From Actinomycetes bacterium (GTDB lineage: Bacteria; Actinomycetota; Acidimicrobiia; Acidimicrobiales; Palsa-688): a stretch of 12,643 bases of DNA. The translations under genes and the position numbers were made by a program. Positions 1-5,658 of this stretch are shown here, piece by piece. The DNA lies in the NCBI GenBank assembly GCA_021821705.1, contig JAKACE010000017.1, forward strand, positions 1 to 12,643, in the 5' to 3' direction. Under the pieces are notes generated by a model, which was not told the DNA's origin, searched no databases, and saw only the letters and a program-made list of their open reading frames with translations. Numbering within the stretch: position 1 is the stretch's first letter; each line of letters begins with the position of its first letter.

Positions 1-643
1 GTAGCGGCGGGGTGGGCCCTTCTGGCGGCGATGCCGTCGGGGGTTCGGCGCCGCCGGCCGCCGCCTCGCCGAGCCGGGCCGGCGAGGGGTTGGGCACGGC
101 TTGCCTCCAGCTCGCCCAGAGGGCGGCCAGGGTCAGGTCGGCGGCCAGCAGGACCAGGTAGCTGATCCTCCACGACACCAGGACAACGGCCACGGTCACC
201 ACCAGGGGGCCGATGGCCGTACCAACGCCGTAAGCGCCGTGGAGCAGGTTGAGCAGGCGCCGGCGGCCCGACATGCCTATGGCGGTGTTGAGGCCGCCGT
301 CCATCATCCCCGCCGCCGCCCCGAAGAGGACAGAAACCCCGAAGAGCACCCAGACGTCGGGAGAGGCGGCAAAGCCGGCCGCCCCCAGTGCGGCGCATAC
401 TGCGCTCACAGCCAGGAGGGCGCCGACCCCGAAGCGGTTGATGAGCCGGCCCACGACCGTGCTCACGGCCACCGAGCCCAGCGTCACCACGATGAGGACG
501 AGGCCGAGGTCACCCACAGGTACGTGGAACGTCTGCCTGACTGACGGCCACGCCGTCCCCAGCATGCCGTCGGGTAGGCCAAGGGCCACGAAAGTCCCCA
601 GGCTCAGCACGTCTATGCGCCGCGCAGGCGGCCCGGCGCTCAC
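1..643 (-). CDS. MFS transporter, N-terminal half (runs off left edge)
   Basis: Reading leftward from a GTG at 643, an open frame of 214 codons continues past the window edge. The protein begins MSAGPPARRIDVLSLG and then shows about six hydrophobic helices, among them LGLVLIVVTLGSVAVSTVVG, a basic loop GRLINRFG (the MFS motif A region between helices 2 and 3), a glycine-rich GAAAGMMDGGLNTAIG and LLHGAYGVGTAIGPL. The last two are typical of MFS sugar/drug proton symporters and YfkF-like permeases. A Pro/Ala-rich stretch near the edge fits the cytoplasmic loop between the two six-helix halves. The start is forced: a TAG at about 757 closes the frame upstream and GTG 643 is the first start before the first helix. 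A GGAGG sits directly against the GTG, too close for a normal ribosome site, but the GTG overlaps the stop of a short upstream ORF. Membrane exporter or importer; substrate not predictable. Confidence 0.85.
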   Translation of the reverse strand, partial: MSAGPPARRIDVLSLGTFVALGLPDGMLGTAWPSVRQTFHVPVGDLGLVLIVVTLGSVAVSTVVGRLINRFGVGALLAVSAVCAALGAAGFAASPDVWVLFGVSVLFGAAAGMMDGGLNTAIGMSGRRRLLNLLHGAYGVGTAIGPLVVTVAVVLVSWRISYLVLLAADLTLAALWASWRQAVPNPSPARLGEAAAGGAEPPTASPPEGPTPPL

Positions 644-744
644 CCTCCGGGGCTCGGCAGGGAGTGCCGGCGGCGCTGGGCCGGCCGCGTCGCCGGGATG
701 CCACGGCGGCCCGGTGGTATTGCCCGGCCCCTTGGCTCTCTCAT
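640..744 (-). CDS. Candidate 34-aa leader ORF overlapping the MFS start
   Basis: ATG at 744 opens a 34-codon frame whose TGA (640-642) overlaps the GTG of the MFS gene (641-643) as GTGA. The ATG lies exactly 7 nt after a TAGCCT hexamer (752-757), the same -10-to-start spacing seen before several other genes here, so it would be the first codon of a leaderless mRNA. The peptide is short and rich in Arg and Pro (MREPRGRAIPPGRRG at its N-terminus), resembles no protein known to me, and has no membrane segment. The GTGA overlap and the adjacent GGAGG suggest that translating this ORF would deliver a terminating ribosome to the MFS start, so it may be a coupling or attenuating leader peptide. Alternatively it is a chance frame. 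The layout is seen; the function is inferred. Confidence 0.4.
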   Translation of the reverse strand: MREPRGRAIPPGRRGIPATRPAQRRRHSLPSPGG

Positions 745-757
745 CGCCGTCAGGCTA
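745..757 (-). promoter_or_regulatory. Candidate leaderless -10 for leader ORF and MFS gene
   Basis: On the minus strand TAGCCT (757 to 752) is followed by 7 nt and then ATG at 744. This is the TANNNT-N7-start layout of leaderless actinobacterial promoters. No clear -35 box is visible. It lies in the 160-bp gap between the flavoprotein stop (804) and the MFS start, so the MFS gene can have its own promoter. Confidence 0.4.
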
Positions 758-803
758 GCCACGCTCGCCCCGGCTGGGCCCGGGAGCGGGGACCGGGCCT
801 GGC

Positions 804-1505
804 TCAGCAGGGCGGCCCGCCGGCCCGGCCGTAGTCGGAGACGTAACCGGGCACCGCCGCCAGCACGGCGCCGGTGGTGTCGACGACCGGCGGGCCGGCC
901 GCCAGCCTGAGGGGCAGCTGCCCGGCCCAGATGTGACCGAGAGCGAGGTCGGCGGGCTCCTCGTTGGGCCCGCCGGTGCGGACCTTGGCTGACGCCTCCT
1001 CGATGTCGAAGCGCACGACCCGGGTGGCCCGCAGTTCCTCCTCGGAGGGTGGCCGGGCGTCGGCACCGCGCCCGGGTAACAGGTGATCCACCAGTACGGC
1101 CAGGGCCTGGCGCTTCTCCTCGGTCCCGCCCACCTCGCTCACGGGGCCGAAGGCCATGACCGAGCGGTAGTTGACCGAGTGGTGGAAGGCGGAGCGGGCC
1201 AGGACGAGGCCGTCGACCAGTGTGACAGTGACGCATGCCTGGCCGCAGGCAATGGCACTGCGCAGGGCGTGGTTGCCTGGGGCGCCGTGGAGGTACAGGG
1301 TGCGGCCGGCGCGCCCGTAGATGGTTGGCACGACGACCACGCCCTCGGCGCCGACGGCTCCGAGATGGCAGACGAAACCCTCGTCGAGGATGCCGAAGAC
1401 GGTCGCCTCGTCGTAGAGCCCTCGCTCCGCCAGCCGCCTGACCCGTGCCCGGGTTCCCGGGCCAAGGTGCCCCGGGAGCGTCGTCTCGTCGGGGCCGGTG
1501 CTCAC
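804..1505 (-). CDS. Pyridoxamine 5'-phosphate oxidase-like FMN split-barrel protein
   Basis: A 233-residue protein of the Pyridox_ox_2 (NimA-like) branch of the FMN-binding split-barrel superfamily. The recognisable order is RVRRLAERGLYDEATVFGIL, then the barrel strands GFVCHLGAVG and VVVVPTIYGRAGRTLYLHGAPGNH, then the conserved block LVDGLVLARSAFHHSVNYRSV (flavin phosphate contact region), and C-terminal EEASAKVRTG and WAGQLPL. Members bind FMN, sometimes heme or F420, as small cytoplasmic oxidoreductases; the substrate here is unknown. GTG 1505 is chosen because upstream residues have no family match and a GTG at 1562 would run into the divergent regulator. A candidate -10 TAACAT lies at 1522-1527. 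Placement opposite a MocR regulator suggests control by it, as MocR proteins often face vitamin-B6 or flavin-fold genes. Confidence 0.85.
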   Translation of the reverse strand: MSTGPDETTLPGHLGPGTRARVRRLAERGLYDEATVFGILDEGFVCHLGAVGAEGVVVVPTIYGRAGRTLYLHGAPGNHALRSAIACGQACVTVTLVDGLVLARSAFHHSVNYRSVMAFGPVSEVGGTEEKRQALAVLVDHLLPGRGADARPPSEEELRATRVVRFDIEEASAKVRTGGPNEEPADLALGHIWAGQLPLRLAAGPPVVDTTGAVLAAVPGYVSDYGRAGGPPC

Positions 1506-1525
1506 GACGGACTCGCAATCAATGT

Positions 1526-1538
1526 TACAGTACGTATC
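1526..1538 (+). promoter_or_regulatory. Leaderless -10 (TACAGT) for the MocR regulator
   Basis: TACAGT at 1526-1531 is preceded by TGT, giving an extended -10 (TGN-TANNNT), and is followed by exactly 7 nt before GTG 1539. The spacing selects GTG 1539 over ATG 1545 as the start, with transcription beginning at or next to the codon. No ribosome-binding sequence is present. Confidence 0.5.
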
Positions 1539-1540
1539 GT
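1527..1540. promoter_or_regulatory. Imperfect palindrome between divergent promoters, candidate MocR operator
   Basis: ACAGTACGTATCGT is a 14-bp imperfect palindrome (5 of 7 pairs match) centred on the perfect TACGTA. It is A/T-rich against a very GC-rich background. It overlaps the regulator's -10 and lies beside the flavoprotein's candidate -10 (TAACAT, minus strand 1527-1522). A protein bound here would control both genes. GntR-family helix-turn-helix dimers usually bind such sites; use by this MocR protein is inference. Confidence 0.35.
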
Positions 1541-2849
1541 GGACATGCCAGCACAATATCACCCGGAGGGAAAGAGCACCCAGGAATTAGTAGCCGGCAT
1601 AGAGCGGGCGCTGCGAGAAGGGTGGCTGATGCCGGGCGACCGCCTGCCTGCGGTGCGGGACCTGGCCCGCCGCTGCGGAGTCAGCCCGGCGACCGTGGCC
1701 TCCGCTTACCGGGAGCTGCACCGCCGGGGCATCGCCAGCGGGTCCGGGCGGGCCGGGACCAGGATCAGGCCCCGGCCGCCTGTACGCACGCGGTTATCCG
1801 TGGCACTGCCGCCCGGGGTGCAGGACCTGCGCAACGGCCAGCCCGACCCGGCACTGCTCCCTGCCTTGCCGTGCCTGGCCCCCTCCTGCCGCCTGTACGG
1901 CGAGCCCGGGATCTCGCCCCGCTTGCTCCGTGTGGCCGTCGAGCGCCTCTCGGCCGACGGTCTGAGCGCTCTGGACGTCGCCGTGGTGGGCGGTGCTCTC
2001 GATGGCGTCGAGCGGGTGCTGGCGGCCTGGACGAAACCGGGCGACAAGGTCGCCGTGGAGGATCCCGGTTACGCCCCGGCACTTGACCTGCTGGCGGCCA
2101 TGGGCCTTGACGCCCTGCCGGTACCCGTCGACGAGATGGGCGCACGGCCCGAGGCAGTGGCCGCTGCCCTGGCGCGTGGCGCCGGGGCGGTCCTGCTCAC
2201 GCCCAGGGCGCAGAACCCCACCGGCGCGGCGTGGTCTCCCGAGCGGGTGGCGGAGCTGCGCGAGGTCCTGGCGGGGCACGAGGAGGTGTTACTGGTCGAG
2301 GACGACCATGCCGGGCCGGTGGCCGGGTCCCCGGCCTACTCCCTGGGCGGCGTCACGTCGCGCTGGGCGATGGTCAGGTCGGTGTCCAAGTGGCTGGGCC
2401 CCGATTACCGCCTGGCGGTGCTGAGCGGTGATGCAGCGACCGTGGCCCGGGTAGAGGGCCGGCAGGCCCTGGGACCTGGCTGGGTCAGCTACATGCTCCA
2501 GGACGCCGTCGCCGCCCTCTGGGCCGACTCTGAGGTGACGTCGCTGCTCGAGCGGGCCGCCGCCACCTACACCGCCCGCCGCCAGAGCCTTCACGCCGAA
2601 CTGGCGGCCGTCGGGCTGGCCGTCACCGGCAGGACGGGGTTGGCGACCTGGGTGCCCGTGGACGACGAGAGCGGGACTGTCGCCGGGCTGTTGGCGAAGG
2701 GCTGGGCCGTCACGCCGGGCGAGCGCTTCCGTACGGCATCGCCCCCGGCCATCCGCATCAGCCATGCTGCCCTCAGCCACGACATGGCTGCGGCACTGGC
2801 CCGAGACCTGGCCGACGTCCTGGGCCGCCCAGAGGTGCGGCTCGGCTAG
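1539..2849 (+). CDS. MocR/PdxR-family transcriptional regulator (GntR HTH + aminotransferase-I fold)
   Basis: A 436-residue protein with two domains. Residues about 10-76 form a GntR winged helix (GDRLPAVRDLARRCGVSP, ATVASAYRELHRRG). Residues about 95-430 form an aspartate-aminotransferase fold: NPTG at 226-229, Asp pair VEDDH at 254-258 (pyridine-nitrogen Asp), SVSKWLGPDYRL with Lys284 as the PLP Schiff-base lysine, and Arg407 in AIRIS as the likely carboxylate-binding arginine. The PLP machinery looks intact, so PLP or a PLP-amino-acid adduct is the probable effector. Length matches the family (430-500 aa). The frame is open far upstream to 1083, but that part is antisense to the flavoprotein and lacks family match; GTG 1539 fits the -10 spacing. 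It probably regulates the divergent flavoprotein and itself. Confidence 0.9.
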   Translation: MDMPAQYHPEGKSTQELVAGIERALREGWLMPGDRLPAVRDLARRCGVSPATVASAYRELHRRGIASGSGRAGTRIRPRPPVRTRLSVALPPGVQDLRNGQPDPALLPALPCLAPSCRLYGEPGISPRLLRVAVERLSADGLSALDVAVVGGALDGVERVLAAWTKPGDKVAVEDPGYAPALDLLAAMGLDALPVPVDEMGARPEAVAAALARGAGAVLLTPRAQNPTGAAWSPERVAELREVLAGHEEVLLVEDDHAGPVAGSPAYSLGGVTSRWAMVRSVSKWLGPDYRLAVLSGDAATVARVEGRQALGPGWVSYMLQDAVAALWADSEVTSLLERAAATYTARRQSLHAELAAVGLAVTGRTGLATWVPVDDESGTVAGLLAKGWAVTPGERFRTASPPAIRISHAALSHDMAAALARDLADVLGRPEVRLG

Positions 2850-2909
2850 CCGGCTGCCCGGGCCCGCATCGATTGCAGGCAGGAGAGGGCGGCGTGATAG
2901 GACAGCGGG

Positions 2910-3326
2910 ATGAGTGACACCGACAACTGGAACCAGAGGGTCATAGACGAGTTCCGGGCCAACCAGGGACGCGTGGGTGGCAACTTCGAGGGCGCCCCGA
3001 TGCTCCTCCTGCACACGACCGGGGCCCGTAGCGGGGCCGAGCGGGTCAACCCGATGATGTACCTCGAGCAGGACGGCCGGCGCTTCGTGTTCGCGTCGAA
3101 GGCCGGCGCCGACACCCACCCGGACTGGTACTTCAACCTGCTGGCCAACCCCACAGTCACCGTCGAGCTGGGTGGTGGCACCTACACGGCCAGGGCCGTG
3201 CCGCTGAGCGGTGCCGAGCGCGACGAGGTCTATGCCGAGCAGTCGCGGCGGTACCCGGGCTTCGCCGAGTACCAGCAGAAGACGAGCCGGGTGATCCCGG
3301 TGGTCGAACTGCTGAGCGAGGCCTGA
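2910..3326 (+). CDS. Nitroreductase/deazaflavin (F420)-dependent oxidoreductase, DUF385 family
   Basis: A 138-residue single-domain split-barrel protein. Hallmarks are NWNQRVIDEFRANQGRVGG near the N-terminus, then APMLLLHTTGARSG, a strand YLEQDGRRFVFASKAGA, HPDWYFNLLANP, and near the C-terminus RYPGFAEYQQKTSRVIPVV. This order is diagnostic of the Ddn/FDOR-A deazaflavin-dependent reductases of actinobacteria, which bind F420 (some bind other cofactors) and reduce quinones, nitroaromatics or other activated compounds. Length equals the family norm and the frame is complete. ATG 2910 follows TAGGAC (2898-2903) by 6 nt, a near-consensus leaderless arrangement; a weak purine run upstream could also serve. 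It is 60 bp downstream of the MocR gene on the same strand and converges on the next gene. Physiological substrate unknown. Confidence 0.92.
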   Translation: MSDTDNWNQRVIDEFRANQGRVGGNFEGAPMLLLHTTGARSGAERVNPMMYLEQDGRRFVFASKAGADTHPDWYFNLLANPTVTVELGGGTYTARAVPLSGAERDEVYAEQSRRYPGFAEYQQKTSRVIPVVELLSEA

Positions 3327-3445
3327 GGCCCCGGGCCCCGGTCGCGTGGGCGCGAGGCGCTACGGCGCATGTGACGTGCCGCGCTCCCGACCGGCCCACC
3401 GTCACGCCGGTCGAGCCAAGGACCGTGCAGCGGGGTGGTCGCCCC

Positions 3446-3550
3446 GGTCCTGCGAGCCTCGGTCCTGCGAGCCTCGGTCCTGCGAGCCTCGGTCCTGGGG
3501 GTCTCGGTCCCGGGGGTCTCAGTCCTGCGAGCCTCGGTCCTGGGGGTCAG
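3446..3550. repeat. 15-bp minisatellite, seven units
   Basis: Seven contiguous 15-bp units start at 3446, 3461, 3476, 3491, 3506, 3521 and 3536. Units 1-3 are identical (GGTCCTGCGAGCCTC). Units 4, 5 and 7 carry a GGGGGT variant core, and unit 6 starts with A instead of G. The period is a multiple of three, so on the minus strand it can encode a five-residue Gly-Ser-Gln-Asp-Arg repeat. The last codons and stop of the UPF0303 gene lie inside the array (units 5-7), while units 1-4 lie beyond the stop. It fills much of the convergent gap with the DUF385 gene. Confidence 0.95.
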
Positions 3551-4079
3551 GGGGCATCTCCTGTCCGTCCTGGCGCAGGAAGACCTCGAGCTGTTCGACG
3601 ACGAAGGCATGGTCCTCTGCCTGTGGAAGTCCCGACACGCCGACCGTCCCTACTGTGCCGACCCCCTTCACGATCACGGGGAAGACGCCGCCGTGGGCGG
3701 CGAAGCGGTCGCGGTCGAGGCGGGAGGACGAGTCGAAATCGCTGCCGCCGGCCCGGAACCGGGTGCCCACCAGGTACGAGGAGTGGCCGTAGCGGTCCAC
3801 CACAGCTGACTTGCGGTCTATCCAGGCGTCGTTGTCAGCGCTCGTGCCGGCCAGCGCAGCGTGGAACAGCCGCTGGCCGTTGCGCCGGACCGAGACCACG
3901 ACGGGCAGCCGCTGGTGCCGGGCGGCTTCGAGAAGGTGGGCTCCGAGCCGCAGGGCGGTGTCGTTGTCGAAGCGGCGGAACACGAGCCGGGCCTCCTGCT
4001 GCTCGAGCTCGGTGATGAGCTGGGAGAAGTCGGTGCCTGTGCCCTGGGCCGGGGTCGGGGTGGGGGCGGTCGCGTCCAT
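3519..4079 (-). CDS. UPF0303 family protein (heme-degrading domain, GlcG/HbpS-like fold)
   Basis: A 186-residue protein. After a disordered Pro/Thr/Gly-rich N-terminus (residues 2-16) comes the UPF0303 domain: ARLVFRRFDNDTALRLGAHL, LPVVVSVRRNGQRLFHAAL, then DNDAWIDRKSAVVDRYGHSS, FAAHGGVFPVIVKGVG and the near-invariant GVSGLPQAEDHAFVVEQL. Related domains are annotated as heme-degrading/HbpS-like, but UPF0303 function is not firmly established. ATG 4079 follows TACCTT by 7 nt. The final nine residues come from the 15-bp minisatellite, and its stop is created by one substituted base in unit 6, so the C-terminal tail is probably not conserved in length. Divergent from cobQ with 54 bp between starts, so the two promoters are back to back. 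Confidence 0.88.
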   Translation of the reverse strand: MDATAPTPTPAQGTGTDFSQLITELEQQEARLVFRRFDNDTALRLGAHLLEAARHQRLPVVVSVRRNGQRLFHAALAGTSADNDAWIDRKSAVVDRYGHSSYLVGTRFRAGGSDFDSSSRLDRDRFAAHGGVFPVIVKGVGTVGTVGVSGLPQAEDHAFVVEQLEVFLRQDGQEMPPDPQDRGSQD

Positions 4080-4092
4080 GGGCACGAAGGTA
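4080..4092 (-). promoter_or_regulatory. Leaderless -10 (TACCTT) for the UPF0303 gene
   Basis: On the minus strand TACCTT (4092 to 4087) is followed by CGTGCCC, 7 nt, then ATG 4079. There is no Shine-Dalgarno sequence. The layout mirrors the divergent cobQ promoter 29 bp away. Confidence 0.5.
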
Positions 4093-4120
4093 GTCCCGGT
4101 GGCCACCGAGGTCGTTGCCC

Positions 4121-4133
4121 TACCGTTGCCGGG
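4121..4133 (+). promoter_or_regulatory. Leaderless -10 (TACCGT) for cobQ
   Basis: TACCGT at 4121-4126 is followed by exactly 7 nt and then GTG 4134, the first codon of cobQ. No purine-rich ribosome site is present and no cobalamin riboswitch-like leader can fit, because the -10 abuts the start. Confidence 0.5.
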
Positions 4134-5582
4134 GTGAACGCTCACCCAGCCCGGGCACGGGCGCTCGTGGTGTGGGGGACGTCGAGCTGGGCGGGCAAGA
4201 GCGTGCTGACCACCGCCCTCTGCGCGTCGTTGCGTAGGAGGGGGGCGCGCGTCGTCCCCTTCAAGGCCCAGAACATGTCGAACAACGCCCGGGTCGCCGA
4301 GGGCGGGGAGATAGGCGCCGCCCAGTACTTCCAGGCCCTGGCAGCGGGCGTGGTGCCGGCCGTCGAGCACAACCCCGTCCTGTTGAAGCCGGAGGCCGGT
4401 ACCCGCAGCCAGGTGGTCGTCCTGGGCCGGGTCGACCGGGCGCTGACGCAGACGCCCTGGCGGGAGCGGTCCCCCCAGCTGTGGGACGTCGTGCGCCGGA
4501 CCTACGACTCTTTGGCCCGGGCCGCCGACATCGTGGTGATCGAGGGCGCAGGCAGCCCGGCCGAGGTCAACCTGGCCGACGTCGACCTGGCCAACCTCAG
4601 GATCGCCCGCTACGCCGACGCCCGTGCCCTCCTCGTGTGCGACATCGACCGGGGCGGGGCGTTCGCGCACCTGTTCGGGACCTGGTCGCTGCTGGAGGTC
4701 GAGGACCGCCTGCGGCTCGGGGGCTTCGTGCTCAACCGCTTTCGTGGTGACCCGGCCCTGCTGGCCCCGGGGCCTGCCATCCTCGAGAAGCTGACAGGGA
4801 CGCCGACACTGGGCATCGTGCCGATGACCGACCACGGGCTGCCCGACGAGGATGGGGCCGATCCCGGCCCGGGAAGGGGCACCGGCCGCCGTACGCGCAT
4901 CGTGCGAGGCCCGGCCGCCTCCAACCTCGACGAGTGGTGGGCCATGCGGGAAGCCAGCGATTGCCGTTGGGCAACCGCACCGGCGGATCTCGCCGACGCC
5001 GAGCTGATCGTCATGCCCGGCTCGAAGCTGGCCGTCGCCGACCTGGCGTGGTTGCGGGCCACCGGGCTCGGCACCGCCCTGGTCGCTGCCCACCGCAGGG
5101 GAGTGCCGATCCTGGCAGTGTGCGGTGGCGCGCAGTTGCTAGGCGAGGAGATCTACGACCCCCACGGAGCCGAGGCCGCCGGCAGGTATGCCGGCCTGGG
5201 GCTTCTCGGGGCCGTCACCACCTACGGGGAGACCAAGCAGGTGCACCGGGCACGGGCGCGCTTCCGGGCAGACTTGCCGGCGCCCTGGGCCGCGCTGTCC
5301 GGCTTGGAGGTGGAGGGCTACGAAGTCCACTACGGATCCACGGTGCCGAGCAGGCGGGCAGGCACGGGCGCGGTGATCGGACCGGCGTTCACGGACGGTT
5401 CGGGCATGGTCTGCGGCCCCGTGCTGGCTGTGTACGTCCACGGCCTGTGCGAGGACCCCCGCGTGGTACGGGCCCTGGTCGGCGCCGAGCCACCGCGCCC
5501 GATCACGTCCGTCCTGGACGGCCTCGCCGACCTGGCGGACTCGTACCTGGACATGAAGGCCGTGATGGCCCTCCTGTCCTGA
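4134..5582 (+). CDS. cobQ: Cobyric acid synthase (adenosylcobyric acid synthase)
   Basis: A 482-residue protein, normal length for the family. It carries out glutamine- and ATP-dependent amidation of carboxylates b, d, e and g of adenosylcobyrinic a,c-diamide in cobalamin synthesis. The N-terminal synthetase domain has a P-loop-like WGTSSWAGKS (residues 14-23), PFKAQNMSNNA (42-52), VVIEGAGSPAEVNL (134-147) and CDIDRGGAFAHLFGT (169-183). The C-terminal class I glutamine-amidotransferase-like domain has LAVCGGAQLLGEE with nucleophile Cys330, EGYEVHYG and YVHGLCED with catalytic His436. Small deviations from common sequences are Trp in the P-loop (usually Asp) and CGGAQLLG for CGGYQMLG. GTG 4134 precedes the first strand and fits the -10. 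It ends with adjacent in-frame stops TGA TAG inside a duplicated 20-bp unit. No other cob gene is in the window. Confidence 0.95.
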   Translation: MNAHPARARALVVWGTSSWAGKSVLTTALCASLRRRGARVVPFKAQNMSNNARVAEGGEIGAAQYFQALAAGVVPAVEHNPVLLKPEAGTRSQVVVLGRVDRALTQTPWRERSPQLWDVVRRTYDSLARAADIVVIEGAGSPAEVNLADVDLANLRIARYADARALLVCDIDRGGAFAHLFGTWSLLEVEDRLRLGGFVLNRFRGDPALLAPGPAILEKLTGTPTLGIVPMTDHGLPDEDGADPGPGRGTGRRTRIVRGPAASNLDEWWAMREASDCRWATAPADLADAELIVMPGSKLAVADLAWLRATGLGTALVAAHRRGVPILAVCGGAQLLGEEIYDPHGAEAAGRYAGLGLLGAVTTYGETKQVHRARARFRADLPAPWAALSGLEVEGYEVHYGSTVPSRRAGTGAVIGPAFTDGSGMVCGPVLAVYVHGLCEDPRVVRALVGAEPPRPITSVLDGLADLADSYLDMKAVMALLS

Positions 5583-5615
5583 TAGGTGGTCGGGCGTCCT
5601 GATAGGTGGTCGGGT
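5576..5615. repeat. 20-bp tandem duplication spanning the cobQ stop
   Basis: Two 20-bp copies (5576-5595 and 5596-5615) differ only at the last base, and the first five bases recur again at 5616-5620. Each copy carries TGATAG; in the first copy TGA is the cobQ stop and TAG the next in-frame codon. The duplication forms most of the cobQ-AICAR transformylase spacer and has the look of a replication-slippage product. Confidence 0.9.
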
Positions 5616-5644
5616 GTCCTTGGTCGGCGCCGTGCCCGAAGCGG

Positions 5645-5658
5645 TAGCGTCCCCCGGT
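5645..5658 (+). promoter_or_regulatory. Candidate leaderless -10 (TAGCGT) for the AICAR transformylase
   Basis: TAGCGT at 5645-5650 is 8 nt before ATG 5659. A TTGGTC at 5620-5625 could act as -35, at a long 19-nt spacing. No Shine-Dalgarno sequence precedes the ATG. It suggests the gene can be transcribed separately from cobQ although only 76 bp separate them. Confidence 0.4.

Noticed and set aside
1083..1538. Upstream extension of the MocR frame by about 150 codons
   Set aside because: It is antisense to the flavoprotein gene, shows no domain match, and would skip the divergent promoter and the -10 to GTG spacing at 1539. Open frames opposite genes are common at this GC content.
3446..3550. 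CRISPR array
   Set aside because: Units of 15 bp are contiguous with no spacers, so this is a minisatellite.
3361..4015. Plus-strand frames through the minisatellite encoding GPASL-like or RASVL-like repeats
   Set aside because: The 15-bp period makes every frame repetitive. The UPF0303 protein on the minus strand accounts for the adjacent sequence, and no start or ribosome site supports a plus-strand gene.
4080..4133. Cobalamin riboswitch upstream of cobQ
   Set aside because: The gap to the divergent gene is only 54 bp and the likely -10 abuts the start codon, leaving no room for a B12 aptamer.
4080..5093. Long minus-strand open frame continuous with the UPF0303 gene and antisense to cobQ
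   Set aside because: Its composition is Gly/Arg/Gln-rich without any domain, and cobQ on the other strand is unambiguous. Only the part from ATG 4079 matches a family.
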